The notes under the pieces: model-generated
Seen by the model: only the letters and a program-made list of their open reading frames with translations
Databases searched by the model: none
Told to the model about the DNA's origin: nothing
Source of the DNA: Lepus europaeus
Taxonomy: Eukaryota; Chordata; Mammalia; Lagomorpha; Leporidae
Assembly: GCF_033115175.1 (NCBI RefSeq)
Contig: NC_084827.1
Span: 120,187,701-120,251,700 of the forward strand
Direction of reading: 5' to 3'
Length of the DNA stretch: 64,000 nucleotides
Shown: positions 10,963-21,897 of the stretch, in pieces
How the letters are laid out: every line of letters begins with the position of its first letter
How positions within the stretch are numbered: the stretch's first letter is position 1
Translations under genes and position numbers: made by a program

Positions 10963-11296
10963 TTTTTAGAAGATTTTATTTATTTATTTGAGAGGTGGGA
11001 GTTACAGACAGAGAGAGGGGGAGACAGAGAGAAAGGTCTTCCATCTGCTGGTTCACTCCCCAAATGGCTGCAACAGCCAAAGCTGAGCTGATCCAAAGCC
11101 AGGAGCCAATAGCTTCTTCTGAGTCTCCCATCTGGGTGCAGGAGCATAAACACCTGGGCCATCTTCCACTGATTTCCCAGGTGCATTAGCAGAGAGCTGG
11201 AGTGGAAGTGGAGCAGCTGGAAGTTGAATTGGCGTCCATATGGGACGCTGGTGCCACAGGAGGCAGCTTTACCCACTATGCTACAGCACCGGCCCC
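10963..11296 (-). mobile_element. C-repeat SINE, type S
   Basis: Directly follows the previous copy in the same orientation. Tail complement 'attttatttatttatttgagagg', body through 'catatgggacgctggtg', and head end 'acagcaccggcccc'. Confidence 0.92.
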
Positions 11297-11380
11297 AAGA
11301 TTTATGGGTCTTGAAAAATTTTCCTCTATGGTGTCTCATCAATTTACAATCTCATAAAATAATTGTTGAACTTTTGGATT

Positions 11381-11696
11381 TTTTTAAAAGATTTATTTAT
11401 TTGAAAGAGTTACACAGAGAGAGGAGAGGCAGAGAGAGAGAGAGAGAGGTCTTCCATCCGATGGTTCACTCCTCAGATGGCTGCAACGTCCAGAGCTGAG
11501 CTGATCTGAAGCCAGGAGCCAGGAGCTTCTTTCCTGGGTCTCCGGTGTTGGTGCAGGGGCCCAAGGACTTGAGTCATCACCTGCTGCCTCCCAGGGTGTG
11601 CAGTAGCAGGAAGCTGGAATTGGAGGCAGAGCCAGGACTCAACTAGGCACTCTGAGATACATATTTCTCTTCTGGTTATTATGCTACTGACCTCAG
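11381..11696 (-). mobile_element. C-repeat SINE, mosaic of types S and O
   Basis: The 3' half (tail, GA tract, 'gatggttcactcctcagatggctgc') looks like type S, while the 5' half (ctgctgcctcccagggtgtgcagtagcagg) looks like type O. A rearranged head ends near 'ctactgacctc'. This may be a template-switch chimera or an intermediate subfamily. Confidence 0.78.
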
Positions 11697-11794
11697 TGTA
11701 TATTTGAGGATTACCTTATCAAGCTCAACAGAAGTTGGTTTGCTTTGGGGTCAGAGGACTGCATTAAAATTTTAAATTAACCTAGAGAGATATG

Positions 11795-11823
11795 TTTTTT
11801 TTTTTTTTTTTACAGGCAGAGTG

Positions 11824-11863
<40 letters not shown>

Positions 11864-12147
11864 TCTTCCTTTGCCGTTGGTTCACCCTCCAATGGCCGCC
11901 AGGGCTGGCGCGCTGCAGCCGGCGCACCGCGCTGATCTGAAGGCAGGAGCCAGGTGCCTCTCCTGGTCTCCCATGGGGTGCAGGGCTCAAGCACTTGGGC
12001 CATCTTCGACTGCACTCCCGGACCACAGCAGAGAGCTGGCCTGGAAGAGGAGCAACCAGGACAGAATCAGTGCCCCAACTGGGACTAGAACCTGGTGTGC
12101 TGGCGCCGCTAGGCGGAGGATTAGCCTGTTGAGCCACGGCGCCGGCC
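11795..12147 (-). mobile_element. C-repeat SINE, type Y, with target-site duplication
   Basis: Poly(T), 'acaggcagagtggacagtg', a GA run, and a CpG-bearing head complement ending 'gagccacggcgccggcc'. The duplication agagagatatg is perfect at 11784-11794 and 12148-12158. The 196-codon open frame crossing its right edge is an artefact of the SINE. Confidence 0.97.
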
Positions 12148-12474
12148 AGAGAGATATGGTTTTTAACACTTTCAAATTTTCCTGCCCAAGTATGTCTTTC
12201 TACCTAATCAATGCTAATTGGGGTTCTTTGGTTTTAATGTTTTCTATGTATACGGCTTGTGCATTTCTTCTGAAATGTATTCCTAGAGTTTTTCTCTTTG
12301 TTTTGTTGCTGCTAATTTTAAAAAGGCCCTTCATCCTTATAAATTTGAATAGGTTTTTACTTGCATATATGAGACTGATTGCTTTCTGGATATTAATTAA
12401 TATCTTTTCATGGAACTGTTTTATAGTTTACAATAATTTGTCAGTTGAGTGTTCGGTTTGAAAGCATACAGTCA

Positions 12475-12801
12475 GGGGCTGGTGCTGTGGCTCAGTGGGT
12501 TAACTGAAGCATCGACATCCCATATGGGCACCGGTTCTAGTCCCGGCTGCTCCACTTCCGATTCAGCTCTCTGCTATGTCCTGGGAAAGCAGTAGAAGAT
12601 GACTCAAGTCCTTGGACCCCTGCACCCGTGTGGGAGATCTGGAAGAAGCTTCTGGCTCCTGGCTTCGGTTCGGCGCAGCTCTGGTTGTTTCGGCCAATTG
12701 GGGAGTGAACCATCGGATGGAAGACCTCTCTCTCTCTTTCTGCCTCTCCTCTTTCTGTGTAACTTTGACTTTCCAATAAATAAATAAATATTTTTTTAAA
12801 A
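12475..12801 (+). mobile_element. C-repeat SINE, type S, with target-site duplication
   Basis: Head 'ggggctggtgctgtggctcag', B-box-like 'ggttctagtcccgg', and an AATAAATAAATAAATA tail. The 15-bp duplication gaaagcatacagtca is perfect at 12460-12474 and 12802-12816. Confidence 0.97.
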
Positions 12802-13090
12802 GAAAGCATACAGTCATATCCTCTGCAAATAGTGAAAGTGTTTTTTTCTTTCTTTCTTATTTCCATACTTTAAGTTTTTATCAGATCTAGTTGTCACTGC
12901 TAGTACCTTCAGCAAAATTGTAATAGTGATAGTGAGTATTCTCCTCTTGTACCTAAATTCAGTGGGCTGATTCTAGTATTTTCCCAGCAAGCAGAATGTT
13001 AATTAGATGGATTATTTTTCAAGTTAAAGAAGTATTCATCCGTTCCTATTTTAGTGAGTGCTTTTTATTAGTTGTGAAACCAGGAGCATT

Positions 13091-13940
13091 TTAGTAAACA
13101 ACAATGACAATGAAAACGTTCTTCAGACCTTTCTGCCCTCCTGCCTTCCCTCCAATCTCCTGCTCGCCTCCCATTGGCTGGTCCTAGTCAGAAGCCAGAG
13201 GGGAGGAAATCCCAGCTGCTCAGCTTCCTAGAACTCAGAGCAAGTAGAGAAGAAGCACAGGGTGGGGCTCTGGAAGACTGACAGGCTATGTCCAGTGCAG
13301 TCAGTTGACAAAAGAGCTTATCTCTTTATGAACTGAGAATAAAAAGGTTATTATGGGTGCCAATAAGCCATTCTCTTAAAGCAAGTAGCATTGCCTTTGC
13401 TTATTAAAAAAAAAATGGGAAAGAGAAGTGCGGGATTCCACTCTGGGGCACTTTTCCATGAAAAGCTGCTTGTACCAACCTTTTCTAGATCTCCGGTAAG
13501 CAGACCGCTGAGTTATATTTCCTGGTCATAAATTCAAGTTCAGGATCAGCTTTTGGGACATGATCTCCCCTATCTATACTACCTTATTTTTTAAAAGCTT
13601 GCCACTCCTTCCTCAGAACTAAAAATAAAGTTGTGACAGGTCAACTGGCAGCATCGGAACCAGACACTATCTTCTGGGAAGGACCCAGCAGGTCGTGCCC
13701 ATTTTACTGGAGCCTTGGCCAGTCTCCAGGAGTGTTCTGTCCAGGCCTGCCTCACATGCCCTCTGCATCTGCAGGCCCAGCTTGGCGGGCAGCAAGTTCA
13801 CCTGACTGTCCTACGTGATACCCTCCCTGAGGGGCTGCTTCTCTTCTGCCAGCATTTCAAGACGCCTCCAAGCTCCACAGCAATGCTGGCCCTCTTCTGC
13901 ACAGGCTGCATATGCAGGAGACATCCTGGGCCCAAGACAG
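13091..13940. other. Unique DNA, locally GC-richer, no gene demonstrated
   Basis: Between about 13620 and 13940 the composition is near-balanced and short frames are open in two plus-strand phases. No splice sites or family resemblance single one out. Confidence 0.45.
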
Positions 13941-14125
13941 AGTTGCCAGAGACAATACAGGATGCTCAGTTAATTTGCATTTCAGATGAGGTCTAATTTT
14001 TGGTCTAAGTATATCCCAAGTATTGCATAGGACATACTTACAGTTATAAGAATTATTTGCTGTTGATGTGAAATCCAAGTCCAACTGGGCATCCTGTATT
14101 TTTCTTTGCTAAATTTGGCAACCCT
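13941..14125. mobile_element. Palindromic non-autonomous DNA transposon (MER53-like)
   Basis: The left end 'gttgccagagacaatacagg' and the complement of the right end (gggttgccaaatttagc, then aatacaggatgcccagtt) form long imperfect terminal inverted repeats. The middle 'taagtatatcccaagtattgcataggacatacttacagttat' is itself self-complementary. Length of about 185 bases fits the MER53 group as I recall it. Confidence 0.75.
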
Positions 14126-14625
14126 CATCACAGAGCTCTTCCCAAAATAATCTTCCACTTTGCTCTCTGCCACCAACCACCCTCCCAACTTTGCAATTCT
14201 GCCATTAGGATTATACTCATTAAGTGTTAAGATAGCCAAGGAGGGATAGTAACTATGCAGGTTGTTAAGATTTACTTCTGAGGCTTTTGCTCCTGACTTT
14301 AACCCTTATGAGGAGGGATGAGTGTATCAGATTGATAAACATGGGGATATTTCAGTGGGGATTGAGAACAAGCGTGGTGGATCACGAAAAACTTAATTTC
14401 TAGCAGATGTGTGTATGGGTAGGGATGGAGGCAAGGGTGTCTGGGGGTATCTTAAAGCAATGCGTGCAGAAAGAGAATGCTGTTGGGTCGAACTGCCCCC
14501 TTTGCCAGGTTTTGCCCTGATGCTCCAAACTCAAAAATCTCTTACTGTGTTTTCTCTTTCTTTTCCTGAAGTTCCCCTGTTTTACGCTTTAACTGTGGGT
14601 CTAGTCATATTTTCTTGAAGTTCCT

Positions 14626-14670
<45 letters not shown>

Positions 14671-15682
14671 GAGAGCAAGGTCATGCTATGCTGGCCTGAT
14701 TCCAAGCCACTCAATCAGAACTCGCCTTGCCAGCATTTCCGCATGCCAGCTGTCTTTCACCTAATCCTGCACTTTCCCCAGGCCCCCAGGCAGGGCATCA
14801 GATTTGAGCATTGCTCCTGAGTTCTTGTGTGGCCACCTCATAATAAACTTTCTGCAGAAGATGGTGGCTTCAGTATTTGGCTTTCCTATGTCCATGGACA
14901 AACAGGCTCATCCTGGGTTGCTAACAAGAATACTGAAGAGAACTTAAAATCTGACAATTTTGTCTGGCTGGGATCTCTGCATCCTCTTTTTCTTACCTCC
15001 TCTTTTCCTTCCATCCCTTCTTCAACACTCACCTACCCCCGGATACAGGGGCATGAATTAGAGACTTGATCCCAACAGAAGAGAAGCAGGAGGTGTGCGG
15101 AAGAAACAACCATCAACCAACCAAGGACCCGGAGTGAAATAGCCTGGGAGGAGAAGTAAAACCAAGACGGTTTTTAAAATTAGCCCTTGACATTTAAGGA
15201 AAAAAGTCCAAAGTTAGCTAAGGATAACCACTTATTGCAGGATTCAAAACCTCTGAATGACAAAACTGCTGAAAAAGGAAGTGATGGTGACATGGGTACC
15301 CTGCTGATCTGTCTCTGTGGTCAAGTACTTCTCCATTCCCAACCTTAATGCAGCCACACGTGGCCCAGATGCAGCAACAGCATTCCTGCTGCAGCCTTTG
15401 TCAGCCAGACAACTATTGCTGGTACAGCGGCCCTGTCTCTAGGAGGTGAATACACCAGACCGCAGCCTTACTTTCTAAGACTGACTCGGTGTAACCAGCT
15501 TTCCCAAATGCTGTGGCCCAAGAGCCTGAGTCTGCTCAGTCATGACTCAGACACGGTACAGCTGCTCTCATGCGACATGCAAGTTCACACCTGGAGACTT
15601 GCCCATTCAAGGTTCCTAACCTGGGAAAATCATGCTTGTGGTCATTTCCCTACATGGCATTTAAAATATTTGTTTCTTATTT
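14126..15682. other. Unique DNA with one long poly(T)
   Basis: Apart from the homopolymer at 14627-14668, no repeat or exon is recognised. Several open frames of 60-80 codons occur, none with protein-like features. Confidence 0.5.
14627..14668. repeat. Poly(T) tract of about 42 bases, isolated
   Basis: A pure T run with no SINE or L1 sequence on either side and no visible target-site duplication. An A-tail this long normally belongs to a recent retroposon; here the body is missing or not recognised. Confidence 0.9.
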
Positions 15683-15728
15683 ATTTTCATTTTGTTTGAA
15701 AGGTAGAGAGATAGAGAAAGACAAAAAT

Positions 15729-15764
<36 letters not shown>

Positions 15765-16380
15765 TGATCTCCCACTTACTGGTTCACTCTCCAAATGCCC
15801 CCAACATCCAAGAGTAAACCAAGCTGAAACCAGGCCAGAATTCAATCTGAGTTTGCCATATGAGTGGCAGGGACCCAAGTACTTGAACCATTGTCTTCTG
15901 CTTTCCGGGATGCACATCAGCAGGAAGCTGAATTGGAAGCAGAGTTGGAACTGGGGAACTCGAACCCAGGCACTCTGATATGGGATGCATGTATCCCAAA
16001 TGGCACATATTTTTAAAATTTATATGAAAGGCAGAGTTACAGAGGGAGGAAGAGACAGAGGGAGAAAGAGAAAATTTTCCATCTACTGGTTCACTTCCCA
16101 AATGGCTGCAATGGCCAAGCTGGGACAGACTGAAGCCTGGAGCCAGGACATACAAATATCCATCTGGATATCTCAAATGGATGGCAGGGACCCAGGTACT
16201 TGAGTCATCTTCCACTGCTTTCCCAGATGTATTAGCAGAGAGCTGGATTCAAAGTGGAGCAGTCAGGACTCAAACCAGTGCCCACAAGAGATGCCAGCAT
16301 TGCAGGCGGCAGCTTTACCACCTGAGCCACAGCCTGCACCTCCACATGGCATCTTAAGCACTGTGCCAAATACTTGCCCC
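15683..16380 (-). mobile_element. C-repeat SINE, type O, split by another SINE
   Basis: Segments 15683-16008 and 16343-16380 together make one older copy: a GA tract at about 15731-15760, 'gcacatcagcaggaagctg', 'ggcactctgatatgggatg', and after the interruption 'atcttaagcactgtgccaaa' to the head end 'ttgcccc'. Confidence 0.85.
16009..16342 (-). mobile_element. C-repeat SINE nested in an older C-repeat
   Basis: Begins with a reduced tail (attttt aaaatttatatgaaaggc) and ends with 'cacctgagccacagcctgcacc'. The flanks repeat a form of 'atggcac/acatggca', in line with insertion into the older copy. Confidence 0.82.
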
Positions 16381-16972
16381 TTACCTTTCCTGTTTGAGTT
16401 CTCCCAAGAAGTCCTGGGACTTCTTGCAAGGATTTGCTCAAGCCCAGCTTGTCCAGAGAAGCAGAGAATTTGGGGCTTCCAACCCAGCACAGTCATCAAC
16501 TCATCATAGCTTGTCTAGGACTTTCTTGTCTTGAAAAGTCTCATTTTCCAGGAAATCCCTCAGTCCCACACACAGAGGAATGGCTGATCACCCTAAGTTC
16601 ATAACATCTAGGTTTCATCATCTGAATATCAATTTCCTACTTTGTAAAATGCTTGGTTAGGCCAATACAGCTTCTAATGTTACCACCATATTTAATAGTC
16701 CATGATTCACACTCACGCTCCTGACCTCATGCCTCCACAGCCCAACTCCCAAACAAAATTCACTTGATCCAAGACCTAAGTTCACATAATCTGATAAATT
16801 AATCATCAGTAAGTTAGTGAGAAAAGATGATAGGGTTCATAGATGAATTTCCATGATGGCTTTGGCAAGAAGGCACATGGCCATAGCTGAGTGACTCTAT
16901 GCTGGGAAGCTGGGATGTTTGGCTCTGTGCCCTTCTAAAAGGAAAAGATATTTTTAGGCAGGTGTTAAGATG
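16381..16972. other. Unique DNA, nothing recognised
   Basis: Near-balanced composition, no repeat signature and no supportable coding frame. Confidence 0.5.
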
Positions 16973-16981
16973 GGCAGCCTG

Positions 16982-17267
16982 GGGCCAGCGCTGTGGCTCA
17001 ACAGGCTAATCCTCTGCCTAGCGGCGCCGGCACCCCAGGTTCTAGTCCGGTCGGGTCGCTGGATTCTGTCCCGGTTGCCCCTCTTCCAGGCCAGCTCTCT
17101 GCTATGGCCCAGGAGTGCAGTGGAGGATGGCCCAAGTCCTTGGGCCCTGCACCCCATGGGAGACCAGGAGAAGCACCTGGCTCCTACTATTGGATCAGCG
17201 CAGTGCGCCGGCTGCAGCGCACTGGCCACGGCGGCCATTGGAGGGTGAACCAACGGCAAAGGAAGAC

Positions 17268-17308
<41 letters not shown>

Positions 17309-17343
17309 CACTCTGCCTGTAAAAAAAAAAAAAAAAAAAAAAA
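16982..17343 (+). mobile_element. C-repeat SINE, type Y, with target-site duplication
   Basis: Head 'gggccagcgctgtggctcaac', B-box region 'ggttctagtccgg' with a lost base, a CT run, then 'cactgtccactctgcctgt' and a pure A tail. The duplication ggcagcctg is perfect at 16973-16981 and 17344-17352. Confidence 0.96.
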
Positions 17344-17352
17344 GGCAGCCTG

Positions 17353-17663
17353 CAAGAATTGGTTGGATGGGTTAGTTTTAGTTTCAGCTGCACATGAGCA
17401 AATGGTCATAGGAAGGCAGTCTTGTGTGACTGGAACCAGCTTTCACACTGTGACCTGAATAAAGGCAGCAGTTGAAATCAGAGACTCACAAAGAAAGGAA
17501 GTAGCCTATTGATTGCACTATTTTTTTTCTGATGGATTTGCTTGTTGCCCAAGTATGACATCTAAAATATAGAAATGCAGATAGCATTCTGGGTAGCTGA
17601 TTTTAAACTCTGATACTGGGAAACAGGTGAAATGATATGAATTTGCTGATATTTGGCTTTTTT
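17353..17663. other. Unique AT-rich DNA, nothing recognised
   Basis: No repeat or gene seen. Confidence 0.5.
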
Positions 17664-17945
17664 ATTGTAAAATATTTATATATTTATTTTATTTTAAGGG
17701 ATGAGAGAGAGAGAGAGAGGTGTCTTCCATCTGCTGGGATGACCAAATGACCACAAAGGCTGGGACTGGGCCAGGCCAAAGACAGGAGCCTAGGACTCCA
17801 ACTAGGTCTCCCATGTAGGAGGCAGGGGTCCAAACACTTGGTCCATCCTCTGCTGCTTTCCCAGGCACATTAACAGGGAGCTGGATCAGAAGAAGAGCAG
17901 CTAGGACTTGAACTGGCATTCCCACTGTGCCACAATGACAGCCCT
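17664..17945 (-). mobile_element. C-repeat SINE, type O, internally deleted
   Basis: Tail complement 'atttatatatttattttatttt', short GA tract, then 'ctctgctgctttcccaggcacattaacaggg' and a shortened head 'cccactgtgccacaatgacagccc'. The block before the head is missing. Confidence 0.87.
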
Positions 17946-18293
17946 GACAAATGGACACTCACATGGTGCAACCTTATCTATGTTCTTTTCCTTAGTTTCC
18001 TCATGTGTGCAGTGCAGACAGGCACCAACTGCGTGAGGATGCCATTAATGAGAAATCACAGGGCGGTCAGAGCACTCCCGGGCTCAGAGATGTGCTCACG
18101 GATGTCCTGCTGCCACCACCATTACTGATGAAGAAGCACACGGGGTCCTTGGAATCCATCAACTGATCCAAGGAAGTAGGGGGAGCCCACATTCTTCCTG
18201 GGACATGGTATTTGGACAAATCAAGTTATTATGGAAATATGTATCTCAATTTTTATTCCATGTTCTTACCTCCACAGAGAAAAGAATTCAAAG
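17946..18293. other. Unique DNA, nothing recognised
   Basis: No repeat or gene seen; slightly GC-richer between 18000 and 18130. Confidence 0.5.
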
Positions 18294-18303
18294 CAGAGGT
18301 GTA

Positions 18304-18655
18304 GGGGCCAGTGCTGTGGTGCAGCAGGTTAACACCCTGGCCTGAAGCGCCGACATCCCATATGGGCGCTGGTTTGAGACCTGGCTGCTCCACTTCTGAT
18401 CCAGCTCTGCTGTGGCCTGGGAAAGCAGTAGAAGATGACCCAAGTCCTTGGGCCCCCGCACCCACGTGGGAGACCTGGAGGAAACTCCTGGCTCCTGGCT
18501 TCGGATCGGCGTAGCTCCGGCCGTTGCGGCCAGTTGGGGAGTGAACCAGCAGATGAAAGACCTCTCTCTCTGTCTCTCTCTCTCTCTCTGCCTCTCCTCT
18601 CTGTGTAACTCTGACTTGCAAATAAATAAATAAATCTTAAAAAAAAACAAACAAA
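18304..18655 (+). mobile_element. C-repeat SINE, type S, with target-site duplication
   Basis: Head 'ggggccagtgctgtggtgcag' (first base within the duplication), B-box-like 'ggtttgagacc', CT tract, AAATAAATAAATAAAT tail. The flanks repeat cagagg(t/c)gta at 18294-18303 and about 18656-18665. Confidence 0.95.
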
Positions 18656-18775
18656 CAGAGGCGTAAGCAAGGTGCACAAACGAGAGGAGGATATTTAGAG
18701 TTAGAAAGAGAATATACATTTTCTGTGAGTGTGGGCGACCCCACACAGAGATACCTGCCATCGTGGGCACAGAGA

Positions 18776-18818
18776 TGCCTAAGCAGGGTCAGGCCTGATT
18801 AGTACTTAGATGGGAGGA
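18776..18818 (+). pseudogene. 5S rRNA-like fragment (internal promoter part)
   Basis: The segment reads like the vertebrate 5S rRNA stretch from the A box through the C box: 'taagcagggtcaggcctg', 'attagtacttagatggga'. I see about four substitutions over 40 bases. The 5' half and 3' end of 5S are absent. Just upstream, 'cacagagat(a/g)cct' occurs twice (18744-18756, 18768-18780), which may be an insertion scar. It cannot give a functional 5S RNA. Confidence 0.7.
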
Positions 18819-20376
18819 GGAGAGCACGGGAGGAGGCTGGAGAGGAACCAATAAAGGCAGGAAACAAAAAGTCAGAGGGTCACTGCCGCACGTCAGTCTC
18901 CTTTATGGGGCATGGGTGTCCTAACTGAATATACCAACAGAGGAGTTTGGGCAGGGTTTAGTGTTGTGAGGTTTTCTGGGAGTTTCATGGGACCTCCAAG
19001 TGGACTTTAATTCCCATGTGGGCTCATGGCATCTTCCCCTTCCTGGTGTAGGAGAAGCAGGTGCATCACGGGAAAGTGGGTTTATACTGGATTGACAGGT
19101 AAGGGATGGAGTTATAATGCAAGGCTAGAGGCAGAAATTGGGAGAAAAATCTTCCAATTCAACTATTCCTACCTATTTCTGACTTAATCCCCCCTATCAC
19201 TGGCATATTGGTTCCCTTAACTCAACTGGCAAACTTCAGAATGAGGAAAAATAGGATATGACCACAGATTTTTCAAGTCATTTGGAGAATGGAAGGTTTA
19301 TTTGCCCTCTCAGTGCAGACAATTAGTTCCAAAGCTCATCAAAGCACTTTTATGATGGGGTTTTGCTTTAAGAACATCAGGCTCCATCTTTAACCCTATG
19401 TTTATTTGTAGCAACCACAGAGCACAGCTATCTTATTTAGCTTAATTACATAAACACACAAAGTATACAAAGACATGGCGAAGCGCATATGAAACAAATG
19501 AGATAGCCTTATTATGATCAGAGTACAAAAAAGTTACATTGGATTTCTCCTCTCAATAACTAACAGGAAGCAATAAAAAGAGAGGAAACATAAAACATTT
19601 GCCATACTATTAGCATCATAATTAGATAAAATTTATTGACTTACGCAAATTCACTTGGGCTTTTTATAGCTCTAGGATTGTAGGAAATAATTAAGAAAAG
19701 GATCTTTAGGTCTATTAGTATCTTTCTTCTCTGTAGCATTCTTACATTTTGTCTTTTCTTTTCACTTCAGGTTCACTTGTTTTATGTTAAGGGAACACCA
19801 CCTTTTTTAAGTCAGATGGTAGCTGAGGAAACCGTCTGACTCCGAGCCTAGCACTCTTCACAGTGAGGATCCCACAGATACGCTGTCAGAAACGCGAAAA
19901 AGAAAACAACCTTGATTCTGGCTTGCTTAAACCCTCTCTAAGGCCTCTTTCAAATGTGAGAAAGTTTAGCTCTCAACATGTATTAACAAAAGGTGTTTAC
20001 AACAGAATGCCTGCTTGTGCCTAATAATGCCCTTGCTCTTTGAATTAATTCTTTCCTGATGACAAAGGCTGGGCTTTTGAACTCCTGGGTATGGCTAGGC
20101 AGGGCATTTTTGCTTGACTTGGCTCCGTCTTAAATGGGTAGAAAAGGCTTGATTGGGCACCTGGTATTTCATGGCCACTAATTACGCTACAATGGTTACT
20201 GTGCATTACTGAAACTTTATTTTTTGGCCAAAGGCCAACTGTACTCTTTAAAACAAACATCTTTTGAAAGCCTAGGGTGCTCTGCAAATGACTTAAAAAC
20301 CCACTTCATAAATAGGATTTGGCACAAGTCAGATTGTTTTTTAAAGTCAGATTTTCTTAAAAAAAGATGTTTAGAG
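18819..20376. other. Unique DNA, possibly an unrecognised old LTR or ERV remnant
   Basis: No family could be assigned. Some phrases look LTR-like (ttaattcccatgtgggctcatggc, tagcaaccacagagcac), but there is no long terminal duplication, primer-binding site or retroviral reading frame that I can point to. Confidence 0.3.
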
Positions 20377-20666
20377 GCCAGCATTGTGACATAATGGGTT
20401 AAGCCACTGCTTGCAATACCCTCATTCCATATGGGCACTGGTTCAAGCCCCGGCTGCTTCTCTAGCGATCCAGCTCCCTGTTAATGTGCCTGGGAAAGCA
20501 GTGGAGGATGGTTCAAGTTCTTGGGGCCCTGCAACTATGTAGGAGACTCAGAAGAAGCTTCTGGCTCCTAACTTCAGCCTGGCCCAGCCCTGGCCCTTGT
20601 GGCCATTTGGGGAGTGAACCAACTGGTGGAAGATCTCTCTTTCCCTCTCTCTTTCTGTAACTTTTA

Positions 20667-20700
20667 AAAAAAAATATTTATTTATTTGAAAGTCAGAGTT

Positions 20701-20746
<46 letters not shown>

Positions 20747-21005
20747 CTTTCATCAGCTGGTTCACTCCCCAATTGGCCACAATGCCCAGAGCTGTGCTGA
20801 TCTGAAGCCAGGAACCAGGAGCCTCTTCCAGGTCTCACATAAGGGTGCAGGGGCCCAAGGACTTGGGCCATCTTCTACTGCTTTCCCAGGCCACAGCAGA
20901 GAGCTGGATTGGAAGTGGAGCAGCCGGGACTCGAACCGGTGCCCATATGGGATGCCAGCACTGCAGGTGACAGCTTCACCCACTATGCCACAGTGCTGGC
21001 CCCAT
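20667..21005 (-). mobile_element. C-repeat SINE, type S, nested, with target-site duplication
   Basis: Full copy including a CA-to-GA microsatellite junction (20701-20742) and the head end 'ccacagtgctggcccc'. The flanks repeat tctgtaact(c)ttta at about 20654-20666 and 21006-21019. Confidence 0.92.
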
Positions 21006-21052
21006 CTCTGTAACTCTTTACTCTCTCTCCCTCCCTCCCTCCCTCCATCTGT

Positions 21053-21356
21053 GTTTCTTTCTTCTTAAAATATTTATTTATTTATTTATTCGAAAGGCAG
21101 AGTTACAGAGCAGATGCAGAAGCAGAGAGAGAGAGAGAGAGAGCGATCTCTGGAGCTGGTCTGATCTGAAGCCAGGAGCCAAGAGCTTCCTCTGGGTCTC
21201 CCACGTGGGTGCAGGGGCCCAAGAACTTATATCATCTTTTGCTGCTTTCCCAGACCATTAGCAGGGAGCTGCATTGGAAGTGGAGCATTGCCAGCGCCAA
21301 TATAGGATGCTGGCAATGCAGGCGGCTGCTTTACCAGTTATGCCACAGTGCTGGCT
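21053..21356 (-). mobile_element. C-repeat SINE, nested, second insertion in the same host SINE
   Basis: Begins after a T-rich run with the tail complement 'tatttatttatttatttattcg' and ends 'gccacagtgctggct'. It lacks the 'ctgctggttcactcc' block. The flanks repeat ccatctgt at 21045-21052 and 21357-21364. Confidence 0.9.
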
Positions 21357-21456
21357 CCATCTGTCTTTCAAATAAGTAAAATAAATCTTTAAAAAGGAAA
21401 ATATGTTTAACTCAGTATCTCTTTGCTTGCTCTTTGGTCTGACTTCCTTCATATAT

Positions 21457-21753
21457 ATTTTTTAAGATTTATTTATTTCTTTGAAAGAGTTACAGAGAGA
21501 AAGGGAGAGGTAACAGATATCATATAGCTAGCTGCAATGACTAGGGCTGGGCCATGCAGAAGCCAGAAGTTTCATCTGGGTCTCCCCATGAGCAGCAGGG
21601 CCCAAGCATTTGGGCCATCTTTTGCTGCTTTTCCCAGGCACACCAGGAGGCAGCTGGATTGGAAGTGGAGCAGCCAGGACATGAACCAATGCTCACGTGG
21701 GATGCTGCCATTGCAGGCGGTGGCTTTAACTGCTATGCCACAATGTAGGCCCC
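21457..21753 (-). mobile_element. C-repeat SINE, diverged
   Basis: Tail complement 'taagatttatttatttctttg', a degraded GA tract, then body to 'tatgccacaatgtaggcccc'. The 'cttccatctgctgg' block has decayed to 'agatatcatatagctagc'. Confidence 0.88.
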
Positions 21754-21805
21754 AGTTCCATCACTTTTATGGGGTGAGTTGTATATGCTCTACCTCAGCC
21801 ATCTT

Positions 21806-21855
21806 TTTTTTAAAGGCTTATCTATTTATTTGAAAGAGTTACACACAGAGAGAAG

Positions 21856-21897
<42 letters not shown>

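Larger units (their letters stand above)
11697..13090 (-). mobile_element. Ancient L1 ORF2 remnant, split by two SINEs
   Basis: Segments 11697-11783, 12159-12459 and 12817-13090 read like the complement of an old L1 ORF2 (ttcctgcccaagtatgtctttctac, 'tatcctctgcaaatagtgaaag'). Many stops and indels; it is dead. The two SINEs inside are younger than it. Confidence 0.7.
20377..21396 (+). mobile_element. C-repeat SINE, type S, split by two later SINEs
   Basis: Head and body at 20377-20666 (ggccagcattgtgacataatg ... ctctctttctgtaac), a CT-rich middle piece at 21006-21052, and the tail at 21357-21396 (ctgtctttcaaataagtaaa). The pieces join into one copy once the two minus-strand insertions are removed. 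Confidence 0.88.

Noticed and set aside
11871-12461. 196-codon plus-strand open frame, the longest in the window
   Set aside because: It starts inside a minus-strand type Y SINE and runs into an old antisense L1. Both parts are repeat-derived, and the protein has no family resemblance.
13633-13996. An exon in the GC-richer unique segment
   Set aside because: Two overlapping frames are open, neither with convincing splice sites or a known domain, and the right end falls in a MER53-like element.
18880-20040. An endogenous retroviral LTR
   Set aside because: Some phrases look LTR-like, but I found no paired LTR, primer-binding site, polypurine tract or gag/pol text.
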